Source of the DNA: Flavobacterium sp. CF108
GTDB taxonomy: Bacteria > Bacteroidota > Bacteroidia > Flavobacteriales > Flavobacteriaceae
DNA length: 64,000 nucleotides
Reading direction: 5' to 3'
Assembly: GCF_900129795.1 (NCBI RefSeq)
Contig: NZ_FQWW01000011.1
Coordinates: 1-64,000 of the forward strand
Both the position numbers and the translations under genes were made by a program. The notes beneath the pieces are model-generated. The model saw only the letters and a program-made list of their open reading frames with translations. It was not told the DNA's origin and did no database searches. Shown here piece by piece: positions 17,080-26,121 of this stretch. Every line of letters starts with the position of its first letter. The stretch's first letter is position 1.

Positions 17080-20000
17080 TTATAGTTTTAAAGTTGCTCC
17101 AAAACTGAATGTTCTCGAAGTTGGGTAAGCAGCGTAATCAATACCTATAGATTGATTTCCTCCGCTTGATTTTGGACTGTTGATTAACGGATCATATCCT
17201 GTATAGTTTGTAATTGTGATCAGGTTATTTCCTGTTACATAAAGTGTTAATCCGTTGATCCAGTTTAGACCTTTTAAATCAAAGTTGTAACCAATACGAG
17301 CTGCATTCAATCTAATAAAATCAGACTTTTCTAAGAAAAGTGTAGATAAAATTGGTGAGTTTGTTGGATTTGCACCAGACTCATAATAACCTGTCGCAAC
17401 GTTTCTGTCAGAAGCAAGGTTGTTAATATTTAATGCGTTTAATCCTGTATTATTCAACAAGTAACCTCCTGTCTGCCCAATGATTGAGAATGAAAAACTA
17501 AAGTTTTTGTATCTCATATCACTATTAAATCCGTAGTAAAAAGTTGGTAAAGCTCCTTCAATAATAATTCTGTCGCTGTTATCGATTTTACCGTCTCCGT
17601 TTTGATCTTTAAAGATGTTTCCGCCTTTATCATCAAAACCAACATGTTGTAACAAATAAAATGAACCTGCTGCATAACCACTTTTGTAAATGTTTGCATT
17701 TACCCCAGATTGTCCAGGACCAGAAATAGTTCCTGTTAAGATTTCTGAAACCGGCAAGTCCTCAATTTTATTGTTTAATGTTGCTCCGTTTGCATCAACA
17801 TTCCAGCTAAAATCTTTAGTATCAACGATTTTTGAACCTAACATAATTTCAAAACCTTTGTTAACGATTTTTCCGTCAATATTTGTCCACACAGTTGTTG
17901 TTGGTTTCAAAGGACTTGAAGGAACGTTTAAGATTGCGTCTGTAGTTGTTTTGTTGAAATAATCAAGAGTTCCGTACAATTTATCATTCCATAAACTAAA
18001 ATCTAAACCTAAATTGTATTGTGTAACAACTTCCCATTTCAAATCAGGATTTGCTGTTCTTGTTACAGAAACTCCGTTAACCAAATTCAAATCATCATAT
18101 AAATAATATCCGTCTGGACCAGATAATGAATAACTTGCTTTAGTAAGTTTGTTTTGAACTTCCTGGTTTCCTGTTTGTCCCCAGCTCGCTCTAAGCTTTA
18201 AGTTATTTATAGCAGTTGCATCTTCTAAGAAACTTTCTTTAGAAATATTCCATCCTAAAGCAAATGATGGGAAGTAACCATATTTATTGTTGTCACCAAA
18301 GCGAGTCGAACCGTCAGCTCTCATCGAAGCTGTAAAAAGGTATTTGTCATTAAATGAATAATTTAATCTGCCAAAATACGATTGTAACTCATTTTCCTGA
18401 GCATAACCTGTAGTTCCAGATTGAATTCCGGCAAATCCAGGGTTAATTGATGGTTTTATACCAACTCCTTGAGCAGCAATTCCGTCAATACTGAAACTTG
18501 TTCCTGATTTTTCAAATTTTTGATATGAGAAACCACCTAAAGCTTCAATTTTATGTTTGTCTAATGAAACATTATAAGTCAAATAATGCTCAACTAAAGA
18601 ATTTTTAGAATCTAAATTATTTTGAACATATTTTCCTTTTGGATTCAAATCTGTCACGTTTGGATAAATAGTAGTGTTTCTTTCTGCTGTAGAACGATCT
18701 ATACCAACATTTAATTTATATTCTAATCCGTCAATAATTCTTAAAGACGCTTCAAAATTTCCTAAAACTCTCAACGTACGCGTTTGATCCTCATAAATAC
18801 TCAATAAATAAGCAGGATTATAATGTGCGTTCATGTTAAAGTTTGTGTAGTTCCCGTTTTCATCAAAAACTGATCTTGTTGGATTTGCCATTAAAGTATG
18901 AACGATTAACTGTCCATTTGAACCACCATCATCACTTGTAGGTACACCATCATCTTTAGTTTCACTTGCAGTAAGGTTCATTTTTACTTTTAAACGTTTG
19001 TTGTCTAAAAATGATTCAGCAGCATTGATTCTACCCGAAAGACGTTTGAAATTACTGTTACGAATAACCCCTTCCTGATCCATTTGTGCAACAGATGCAT
19101 AATAATTTCCTGTTTCTGTTTGTTTTGCAAAAGACAACGCATTGTTTGTAGTAACAGCACTTCTATAAATTACATCTTGCCAGTCTGTATTTCCACCATG
19201 GTCAAATGCTTTATCTTTAATAGCACCTCTATATTGACTTGCACTTAAAACGTCTAATTTGTTAGCTACAGTCGAAACTCCCATATAAGAGTCAACAGTC
19301 AATGTTCCTTCTCCTTTTGAACCTTTTTTAGTTGTAACCAATACAACTCCGTTAGATCCTCTTGCACCATAAATTGCTGCAGCCGAAGCATCTTTAAGAA
19401 CTGTAATCGATTCGATATCACTTGTATTTAAAAAGTTTAATGGATTTTTTGCAGATGAAGTACCAAATCCAACATTACTTCCAGAAGGGCTCACATCATC
19501 ATTTGTCAATGGCATTCCGTCAACAACAAATAAAGGTGTACTACCACTTCTAATAGATCCAACTCCACGAATGGTAACATTTACTCCTGCTCCAGGCTCA
19601 CCACTTGTGTTTACCACACGTACACCCGCAACTTTACCTTGAATTAAATTATCTACAGAAACGTTAACTCCTTGTTTGAAATTAGCTGCTTCTAATTGTG
19701 TAACCGCTCCGGTAACATCTTTTTTAGATTGTTTTCCGTAACCTACAACTAAAACCTCGCTTAATTCTGATGTGTTTGGCTCTAATTGAATAGTCATGAA
19801 ACCTTTTTGAGCAGTAACTGTTTTAGTTTTATATCCTAAATAAGCAACTTCCAGCGTTTTTCCTTCTTCAACAGAAATTTCAAATTCTCCGTCAAAATTA
19901 CTAACTGCTGCATTTTTAGTCGTAGCTTCTAAAATTGTCACGCCTGGCATTGGTACTCCGTTCTCGTCAACAATTTTTCCTTTTACTTTGATTTTCTCAG

Positions 20001-20361
20001 CATCTACTGGTTTAGAAACTTTAGTGACAGCTGTTTTCTGAATTAAAACTAATTTTCCATTGATGTTATAATTGAAATTAGCTTTTTTTGAAAGATCACT
20101 CAAAATTGATGTAACCGATTCTTCATTATAATTTACAGTATACGATGTATTATCAGCGATTACAGCTTGTCCGTAACTGAACTTATAGTCAGTTTTTTGG
20201 CTTAATTTTGAAAAAATAGAAACAAGTGTAGCTTTTTCTATTTTATTTTCTACTTTTGATTTTTTTAAGTTAGTTTTACTAAAACCACTCTGAATGGTTA
20301 GTAACGCTAGTACTAAAAAGATACAACTCTTTAGATTTAAATAAGAAGGTTTAAAATACAT
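17080..20361 (-). CDS. SusC/RagA TonB-dependent transporter with N-terminal signalling domain
   Basis: 1093 aa. A signal peptide (1-28) is followed by an STN/secretin-like domain (about 40-112: ATLVSIFSKLSQKTDYKFSY and ILSDLSKKANFNYNINGK), a carboxypeptidase-regulatory-like domain (about 125-195, VPMPGVTILEATTK), the plug with SELSEVLVVGYGKQSKKDVT, and a 22-strand barrel ending YPTSRTFSFGATLKL. STN-bearing SusCs signal to a FecR anti-sigma factor when substrate is bound. The matching FecR and ECF sigma genes sit immediately upstream on the same strand. Imports oligosaccharides using TonB energy. Confidence 0.95.
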   Translation of the reverse strand: MYFKPSYLNLKSCIFLVLALLTIQSGFSKTNLKKSKVENKIEKATLVSIFSKLSQKTDYKFSYGQAVIADNTSYTVNYNEESVTSILSDLSKKANFNYNINGKLVLIQKTAVTKVSKPVDAEKIKVKGKIVDENGVPMPGVTILEATTKNAAVSNFDGEFEISVEEGKTLEVAYLGYKTKTVTAQKGFMTIQLEPNTSELSEVLVVGYGKQSKKDVTGAVTQLEAANFKQGVNVSVDNLIQGKVAGVRVVNTSGEPGAGVNVTIRGVGSIRSGSTPLFVVDGMPLTNDDVSPSGSNVGFGTSSAKNPLNFLNTSDIESITVLKDASAAAIYGARGSNGVVLVTTKKGSKGEGTLTVDSYMGVSTVANKLDVLSASQYRGAIKDKAFDHGGNTDWQDVIYRSAVTTNNALSFAKQTETGNYYASVAQMDQEGVIRNSNFKRLSGRINAAESFLDNKRLKVKMNLTASETKDDGVPTSDDGGSNGQLIVHTLMANPTRSVFDENGNYTNFNMNAHYNPAYLLSIYEDQTRTLRVLGNFEASLRIIDGLEYKLNVGIDRSTAERNTTIYPNVTDLNPKGKYVQNNLDSKNSLVEHYLTYNVSLDKHKIEALGGFSYQKFEKSGTSFSIDGIAAQGVGIKPSINPGFAGIQSGTTGYAQENELQSYFGRLNYSFNDKYLFTASMRADGSTRFGDNNKYGYFPSFALGWNISKESFLEDATAINNLKLRASWGQTGNQEVQNKLTKASYSLSGPDGYYLYDDLNLVNGVSVTRTANPDLKWEVVTQYNLGLDFSLWNDKLYGTLDYFNKTTTDAILNVPSSPLKPTTTVWTNIDGKIVNKGFEIMLGSKIVDTKDFSWNVDANGATLNNKIEDLPVSEILTGTISGPGQSGVNANIYKSGYAAGSFYLLQHVGFDDKGGNIFKDQNGDGKIDNSDRIIIEGALPTFYYGFNSDMRYKNFSFSFSIIGQTGGYLLNNTGLNALNINNLASDRNVATGYYESGANPTNSPILSTLFLEKSDFIRLNAARIGYNFDLKGLNWINGLTLYVTGNNLITITNYTGYDPLINSPKSSGGNQSIGIDYAAYPTSRTFSFGATLKL

Positions 20362-20402
20362 GATTTAAGTTATTGGTTTTTTTACGATACTTAATTATTA
20401 AT

Positions 20403-20433
20403 GGCAGTTGTTCTCAGCAACTGCTTTTTTTTG
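20403..20433. other. Hairpin in the fecR-susC spacer
   Basis: GCAGTTG..CAACTGC stem followed by T8 on the plus strand. On the transcribed minus strand the T-run becomes a leading A-run, so it is not a clear terminator for fecR. It may be a partial terminator, attenuator or mRNA-stability element separating regulator from transporter expression. Confidence 0.5.
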
Positions 20434-20436
20434 TTT

Positions 20437-21360
20437 TTAATCCACTTTTACTATTTCGTCATAAACTTTGAATTTTAGGTTTGTGATATAATTTATTTGT
20501 TCTAAAACATTCTCTAATGTTGCGTCTTTCTTAATGAATACCGTTAACGGCGCTGCTAATACTTGTTCATTATTATATTGAAATGAAACCCCGTATTTAT
20601 ATTGTAAAATGGTGATAACGTGTTTAAGTGTAGTCTCGTTCAGCGTCACATCGGTATTGTACCAATTGACCAAAAATGATTTATCAGCCAGTTGTTTCGT
20701 CAGTTTTTGCGATTCAAACAATGCTTCTTCATTTGGAACTAAATCAACGCTCTGCCCTTTTGAAGTAACATTTACTTTTCCGGTTACAACAATGACTTCA
20801 CATTTTGATTTTGATAACTGAATGTGAAATGAAGTTCCGACAACCTTAGTCTGAACTTCGCCAGAAGTAATTATAAAAGGATGTTTTTTGTCTTTAGCAA
20901 CTTCAAAAAAAGCATTTCCTTTTAACAAAACGACTTTTCTTTCGTCGCCTTCGAATTTTTCAGGATACTGAAATGATGAGTTTGCTGCCAGATAAATTTT
21001 CGAGCCGTCACTTAATTTGATAGATTTGGGATTCGATGACGTTTTAAATGATAATTGTTTTTCTTTTGCAAAATCAGGCTTAAAGAAAAAACCTAAACCA
21101 GCAAGAAAAAGAATACTGGCAGCCGCCATATATTTTAGGTACGGATTGAATGTTTTCTTCTTCACCATTCGAAGTTGAATTCCGTCGTATATATTTTTAG
21201 AAACTTCAACAGAATTTCCCATTGAAGATTCATCCCAATTTGAATTTTGGTATTCGCTTAAAGCAAAATTATTCAGCAGATTTTCTTCTGCCTCTGAAGT
21301 TTTATTTCGAGAACTTTTATCTATAAGATATTCTAAACTATGTTTAATTCTTTTTATCAT
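20437..21360 (-). CDS. FecR-family anti-sigma factor
   Basis: 307 aa. A cytoplasmic N-terminal anti-sigma region (about 1-80) precedes one membrane helix (about 87-105, YMAAASILFLAGLGFFF). The periplasmic FecR domain (about 115-215) carries IKLSDGSKIYLAANSSFQYP and VLLKGNAFFEVAKDKKHPF, both family hallmarks, and GTSFHIQL. A DUF4974-type C-terminal domain (about 235-305) resembles the STN fold and would contact the SusC signalling domain. It lies between the ECF sigma gene (83 bp) and SusC, forming a cell-surface signalling unit that switches the locus on when substrate binds. Confidence 0.95.
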   Translation of the reverse strand: MIKRIKHSLEYLIDKSSRNKTSEAEENLLNNFALSEYQNSNWDESSMGNSVEVSKNIYDGIQLRMVKKKTFNPYLKYMAAASILFLAGLGFFFKPDFAKEKQLSFKTSSNPKSIKLSDGSKIYLAANSSFQYPEKFEGDERKVVLLKGNAFFEVAKDKKHPFIITSGEVQTKVVGTSFHIQLSKSKCEVIVVTGKVNVTSKGQSVDLVPNEEALFESQKLTKQLADKSFLVNWYNTDVTLNETTLKHVITILQYKYGVSFQYNNEQVLAAPLTVFIKKDATLENVLEQINYITNLKFKVYDEIVKVD

Positions 21361-21443
21361 AATACTTATTGTTACCTATAAGTACCGAAAGTTTAAAATC
21401 GTACTATCCGGAAATATTATGAAACCATTAACAGAAAGTTATC

Positions 21444-21968
21444 TTAAAAATTTTGCTTAAAAAAGATAATTGGAGCTATCCAGGCCAGATCTTTCAAGCC
21501 TTCGCGTAATTGTTTTAAAGCCGATGAAATTTGGTTTTTCACCGTTTGTTTTGAAATCCCAAGTTCTTCTGCAATTTGATCAATTGACATATCCTGAAAT
21601 TTATACATTAATAAAACCTCTTTTCTTTTCTCCGGAAGCTGGTCTAATAAGGAATAAAGTAAATCCATTACTTCGGGATCAATTGACTGAAAGTTGTCAA
21701 TAATGTAATCTTCAAATTTATCTTCCATAATCGTCTTATCGAAACGATTATTTTGATAATGTTTAAAGATCTGATTTTTTACCGCTCTGAATAAATAAGG
21801 TTCGATTGCATTAATGTTCAAATCGTCTTTTCGTTCCCATAAATCAATAAAAACATCCTGAACAATATTCTGCGCCAAGTCTTTATCCTGAGTCATCGTA
21901 TAGGAGAAGGCATTGAGTTTCTGCCAGTAATCAGTATACGTTTTTTCAAAAATTTCAGGATTCTTCAT
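21444..21968 (-). CDS. ECF sigma-70 factor (FecI-like)
   Basis: 174 aa. Sigma region 2 lies at about 10-75 (YWQKLNAFSYTMTQDKDLAQ, then QDVFIDLWERKDDL) and region 4 at about 110-165 (LPEKRKEVLLMYKFQDMSID, then ELGISKQTVKNQISSALKQL, a helix-turn-helix). Group IV sigma factor of the Bacteroidota FecI type. It is held by the neighbouring FecR protein and, once freed, should transcribe the SusCD genes. A hydrophobic C-terminal tail (AWIAPIIFFKQNF) is typical of this subgroup. Confidence 0.95.
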   Translation of the reverse strand: MKNPEIFEKTYTDYWQKLNAFSYTMTQDKDLAQNIVQDVFIDLWERKDDLNINAIEPYLFRAVKNQIFKHYQNNRFDKTIMEDKFEDYIIDNFQSIDPEVMDLLYSLLDQLPEKRKEVLLMYKFQDMSIDQIAEELGISKQTVKNQISSALKQLREGLKDLAWIAPIIFFKQNF

Positions 21969-22233
21969 TGGTTATTTTAATCACATTAAGTGATGTAAAA
22001 TAAGGAAATGTTATACCAATAGTTTTTGCCTGAAAGTTATCTTTAAATTAAATTTTGAATTGTTTTGTTTTATTAATACTACGATTTTCGGGCAAAAATG
22101 ATAATCGATTTGCGATTTCTTTTCGTTTAGCTAACACAAAAATTAAATTGCGGCGCTACATTAGTAATCTCTAAAATGCAATTCTCTTTTGCTGCGTCTC
22201 CATACTTTTTAATCCTAATTTCATCTAAAAATC

Positions 22234-23292
22234 ATGAAACAAATTTTGTTTGCATTGCTTTTTGCCGGGACAGTACAATTGAGTCAAGCGCAAAATGAGA
22301 ATTTAAAAATCAACCAGATACAAGTTATCGGTTCACACAACAGTTACCGCCATAATATCGAACCTGACTTATTCAATTTCATTCAGGCAAAAGATACTAC
22401 ACGTTCGCTGAAAGGTTTACAGTACACACACATCAGTCTTACAGATCAGTTGAATAAAGGTTTACGCCAATTAGAAATTGATGTTCAGGGCGATCCTCAA
22501 GGTGGAAAATTTGTACATCCAAAAGGTCTTGATATTGTAAAATCACAAGAAGCTTACGATCCAAATGGAGAAATGAAAAAACCGGGTTTTAAAGTTTTTC
22601 ATATGATTGATATCGATTTTAGAACTTCTTGCTACACGCTTCAACGCTGTCTTGCTGAACTAAAAAAATGGTCTGACGCAAATCCTGATCACGTTCCTGT
22701 CTTTATTACTTTAGAGCCAAAAGACGATGATAGCTATTTGGGAACAAAAGCAGAGAAATTCACATCTGAACTTTTTGATGCTTTAGACAAAGAACTTCGT
22801 AAAGGTTTAGGAAATAAACTGATTACGCCAGACATGGTTCGTGGAAAATACAAAACGCTGGAAGAAGCGGTTTTAAACAACAACTGGCCAACGCTGAAAA
22901 AAGCAAAAGGTAAATTCTTGTTTATTTTGGATAATAACGGAGCAAAAAGAGATTTATATGCTTTAAATCATCCGTCATTAAAAGGTCGTGCGGTTTTCAT
23001 TAATGCTGAGCCTGGAAAACCAGAAGCAGCAACGATTTTCAGAAATAATCCAGAAGATGCTTCAATAGCTGATTTAGTTAAAAAAGGCTACATTATAAGA
23101 ACGAGAGCCGATGCTGACACTAAAGAAGCAAGAGCAAATGATTATACGCATTTCAACGCTGCAAAAACGTCAGGAGCACAAATCATCACTACCGATTATT
23201 ACCTGCCGAGTACTTTCTTTAATTCTCCTTATCAAATTAAATATGATGATGGGACTTATGTAAGAGTTGATCCGGTTAATGGTAAAAAATAG
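22234..23292 (+). CDS. Secreted Ca2+-dependent phosphatidylinositol-specific phospholipase C-like protein
   Basis: 352 aa. Signal peptide 1-19. The TIM-barrel features of the PI-PLC-C1 family (PF16670) are visible: catalytic His35 in VIGSHNSYRH, the metal-binding strand LRQLEIDVQGDP, a second histidine region VFHMIDIDFRTSC, and ITLEPKDDD. Enzymes of this type cleave phosphatidylinositol or GPI-like phosphodiesters by forming a cyclic phosphate. It is divergent from the ECF sigma gene and lies inside a locus of chitin/beta-glucan enzymes, so action on GPI-anchored wall proteins or on released lipid is a plausible but unproven role. Confidence 0.85.
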   Translation: MKQILFALLFAGTVQLSQAQNENLKINQIQVIGSHNSYRHNIEPDLFNFIQAKDTTRSLKGLQYTHISLTDQLNKGLRQLEIDVQGDPQGGKFVHPKGLDIVKSQEAYDPNGEMKKPGFKVFHMIDIDFRTSCYTLQRCLAELKKWSDANPDHVPVFITLEPKDDDSYLGTKAEKFTSELFDALDKELRKGLGNKLITPDMVRGKYKTLEEAVLNNNWPTLKKAKGKFLFILDNNGAKRDLYALNHPSLKGRAVFINAEPGKPEAATIFRNNPEDASIADLVKKGYIIRTRADADTKEARANDYTHFNAAKTSGAQIITTDYYLPSTFFNSPYQIKYDDGTYVRVDPVNGKK

Positions 23293-23367
23293 TTTCAAGT
23301 TTTATTTGTTTCAAGTTTCAGGTTCCTGTTGGAACTTGAAATTTGATTTTTTTTTCACATAAAGTAT

Positions 23368-23454
23368 GTCATTGCGAGGAACGAAGCAACCTCACTACCA
23401 ATAAAATAGAAAGTTTGACTTAGCAAATGAGATTGCTTCGTTCCTCGCAATGAC
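23368..23454. repeat. Inverted repeat, GTCATTGCGAGGAACGAAGC family
   Basis: Left arm GTCATTGCGAGGAACGAAGC (from 23368), right arm its near-perfect complement ending TGAC at 23454, loop about 40 bp. The same word pair occurs at 41238-41319. It lies between convergent genes. Confidence 0.92.
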
Positions 23455-23466
23455 ACCCATAACAAC

Positions 23467-23499
23467 AAACCCGACAGGTTTTAAAAACCTGTCGGGTTT
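23467..23499. terminator. Perfect 33-bp palindromic terminator
   Basis: Arms of 16 bp (AAACCCGACAGGTTTT and its complement) around a single central base. Between convergent genes, so it can end both. An identical 33-bp copy stands at 41486-41518. Confidence 0.85.
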
Positions 23500-23516
23500 A
23501 GTATTTACGGTTAAAA

Positions 23517-25442
23517 TTACTTTAAACTTTTAACTCCCCCCGTTTTTAAGTCAACTGTAAAATGATCTGCAGGAACTTCATGCATGAATTTGTTAAAGAT
23601 GACAAGAAATAACTTCATCTGTTTTTGCAAAGGTTTAGAAACATCATCTTTAGAATTCTCTAAATACAGCTTCGATAAAACTTTATAAGCTGCAACTCTT
23701 TTCTCTCCAACATCTACAAGAGCCAATTCATCGGCGCTTCTAAAACGGTAAAAGTCTATTAAAAGATCATTTCCTGTCCAGTTGAAATCTTCTTTTTTGA
23801 GATTATTTTGAGCTAAAATTTGTTCCGATTTCAATTCAGCTTCACTCCATTCTTTTTGAAACTGAGATTTATTTTTAAGAATAAAATCAAAATCTTTATC
23901 GGATTGAATATTTGCCAAAACCAATAAATCATTGGCAGAAACATTCAGAATAAAATCCTTAAAAGCAGAAGGCCAGTCATCAGATAAAAATCTTAATCGA
24001 ACCAATTCCTTCAAATGGAAATCGGTGAAATCGTGGTAATTTTTAGTTTTCAGAATATCTATATTCCAAATGTCTTTTGCATTTTGACTTTGCAAAAACT
24101 GATATTCCATTTTATACAAATCAAAAAGCTCATCAAATCCCTTAACCTCATCAATTGTAATGGTTTGAATATCTACAAGATTATCTTTTTTAATCGTCAA
24201 TAATTTATAAGCCGGAATATATGCCGCAAGCGACGGCGTTTGAATATTAACCAAAGTATTGCCTTTTGCAGTGGTACGCAATCCTGTATCATTGATGTGC
24301 ATGTGTCCGCCAAAATGAATCTTCAAACCTGCATCGGCAAAAACCTGCGCTACTTCTTCAACCGGAACTCGGTTTAACTGCCATTTATTCGGACCTAATA
24401 ATTCTTTTATTTCTGCGGAAGCGTCATCATTAAAATCAATCATTGGAAAATGACTGAAAGCAACCAAAGTTTTTCCGCGAAGTTTGGCTTCCGCCGAAAT
24501 ATCCTGAACCCATTTTATAAGGTGTTTTTTGTTTGAAAGTACATTATTGTAACCTGTACTGGCTTCCGAATAACTTTTAGAATCTTTTGGATCTCCATCA
24601 GTTTTCTTCGGAATATAAACATTTCCGTCGATTGCCATTAACCAAAGTCCGTCGATTGGTTCAACGACATAACTCACATCCGGAACTTCAAATCCAGGCG
24701 CAACATTATAAACTCTTTTATTTAATTGAGAAGCTTCAACAGCTTTTTTGTAATTGTAGTTTTGGGAATTGTAACTGGCAAAAGGAGTCGACCAGAATTT
24801 GTATTTTTTATTCGGATAAAAACCGAAGTTTTGCAGATCATTGGTTATGCCTAAATAACCCATTTTAGCAATATCGGCTGTTATGACAACTGGCTGTTCG
24901 ATATTCATGTTTGGCTTATACATGCCGTCTTTGCTAAAAATGGGTTGGCTTTTTCCTTCTTTTCCTAAAAAATCTTCTTTTCCCGATTCCTGAGCAAATG
25001 GTCCAACCGGATCATGATTTCCGGTCGTTATAAAAAATTCAATACCGCATTTTTTTTGGTACTGATCTAAAATCTTCTTCAATCCGCGCACGTGTATCGG
25101 CTGTCCATCATCGGTATAATCGCCCGGAAGTGCAACATATTTTATTTTTCTTTTTGCAATATCTTCAAGAGCGGCGATGAAGGCAAAATAATTTTCATTG
25201 AAAATTCTCGTCGAATGTAACTGCGAGGCCATCGTTCTTATTAACGCATATTTTCCGGTTTTGGTATTCAAAACACCTTTAAAATCATTATCAGAGAAGC
25301 TTCCAAACAAATCCTGAAGATGAACATCAGATAAAAATGCAACCTGAACGCCGTCTAAATTCTTTTGGTTTTGGGCTGAAATGCTATGATTGAAGATTAT
25401 TATAAAGAGTATAATTATTGGCGAAGTAAATTTTAAATTCAT
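23517..25442 (-). CDS. Secreted calcineurin-like metallophosphoesterase
   Basis: 641 aa. Signal peptide about 1-23 (ends HSISA). All metallophosphoesterase blocks are seen in order: D-x-H in VAFLSDVHLQDLFG, GDYTDDG, GNHDPVG, SHFP (LVAFSHFPMIDF) and GGHMHINDTG. These bind two metal ions and hydrolyse phosphomono- or diesters. The C-terminal 200 residues are helical and of unknown role (LLIDFYRFRSADELALVDVG). No T9SS domain, so probably periplasmic. Convergent with the PI-PLC gene. It may process phosphorylated products released by that enzyme, which is inference from position only. Confidence 0.88.
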   Translation of the reverse strand: MNLKFTSPIIILFIIIFNHSISAQNQKNLDGVQVAFLSDVHLQDLFGSFSDNDFKGVLNTKTGKYALIRTMASQLHSTRIFNENYFAFIAALEDIAKRKIKYVALPGDYTDDGQPIHVRGLKKILDQYQKKCGIEFFITTGNHDPVGPFAQESGKEDFLGKEGKSQPIFSKDGMYKPNMNIEQPVVITADIAKMGYLGITNDLQNFGFYPNKKYKFWSTPFASYNSQNYNYKKAVEASQLNKRVYNVAPGFEVPDVSYVVEPIDGLWLMAIDGNVYIPKKTDGDPKDSKSYSEASTGYNNVLSNKKHLIKWVQDISAEAKLRGKTLVAFSHFPMIDFNDDASAEIKELLGPNKWQLNRVPVEEVAQVFADAGLKIHFGGHMHINDTGLRTTAKGNTLVNIQTPSLAAYIPAYKLLTIKKDNLVDIQTITIDEVKGFDELFDLYKMEYQFLQSQNAKDIWNIDILKTKNYHDFTDFHLKELVRLRFLSDDWPSAFKDFILNVSANDLLVLANIQSDKDFDFILKNKSQFQKEWSEAELKSEQILAQNNLKKEDFNWTGNDLLIDFYRFRSADELALVDVGEKRVAAYKVLSKLYLENSKDDVSKPLQKQMKLFLVIFNKFMHEVPADHFTVDLKTGGVKSLK

Positions 25443-25569
25443 AGGTTTTAAGCTTTTGCAAAATGGGGAATTTATTAAAAGTAATAAGCAGCAATTTTAT
25501 CGATTTAAAGATGAAATGAGTTTATGTTATTGTTATCGAATGATAATGTTTTTATTGAGGTTATTTTTT

Positions 25570-26036
25570 AACGCAAAGTTCGCAAAGGTTTTTCGAAAAG
25601 TTCATGAAGATTTTTTAAGTAAGTTTTTAATAAAAACTAAGATCACAAAGCTTTGCGAACTTTATGATAGCTGCGTTCAAAATATTATAAAATCTTAGCG
25701 TGCTTTGCGGTAAAATTTTTAACGCAAAGTCCACAAAGGTTTTTCGCTAAGTTCGCTAAGCTTTTTAAAGTAAGTTTTAAATAAACTAAAGATCACAAAG
25801 CTTTGCAAACTTTATGTAGCTGTGTTCAAAATGTTATAAAATCTTAGCGTGCTTTGCGGTAAAATTTTTAACGCAAAGTCCACAAAGGTTTTTCGCTAAG
25901 TTCGCTAAGCTTTTTAAAGTAAGTTTTAAATAAACTAAAGATCACAAAGCTTTGCGAACTTTAGTTAGCTGTCCTCAGAATGTTTATAAAATCTTAGTGA
26001 ACTTTGCGTATTTTTTGCGGACTTTGCGGTAAAATT
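25570..26036. repeat. Three tandem copies of a ~150-bp AACGCAAAG repeat
   Basis: Units start at about 25570, 25721 and 25870 (periods 151 and 149). Each begins AACGCAAAGTCCACAAAGG and ends CTTTGCGGTAAAATTTT. Copies 2 and 3 are nearly identical over most of their length; copy 1 is diverged. Internal words GATCACAAAGCTTTGC and AACGCAAAG/CTTTGCG give each unit a foldable structure. Open frames inside are not supported as genes. It fills most of the 680-bp spacer upstream of the phosphoesterase gene. Confidence 0.92.
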
Positions 26037-26044
26037 TTAATCAT

Positions 26045-26075
26045 AAAAAAGGCTGTCATTACTGACAGCCTTTAC
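26045..26075 (-). terminator. Terminator of the metzincin protease gene
   Basis: AAAGGCTGTCA / TGACAGCCTTT arms with a 4-nt loop between A- and T-rich flanks, about 47 nt past the protease stop on the minus strand. Confidence 0.85.
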
Positions 26076-26121
26076 ATTAAAACCTAAAATTTAATGTATA
26101 AAACCATTATGGCGAAATGGA

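Noticed and set aside
20403..20433. Terminator of fecR
   Set aside because: The T-run lies on the wrong side for the minus-strand transcript, so it is kept only as a hairpin of unknown role.
22234..23292. Glycerophosphodiester phosphodiesterase as an alternative call
   Set aside because: The fold is related, but GSHNSY with the LRQLEIDVQGDP strand fits PI-PLC-C1 better.
25390..25698. 102-aa plus-strand frame
   Set aside because: Runs from inside the phosphoesterase signal peptide into the AACGCAAAG repeat; no family and no promoter.
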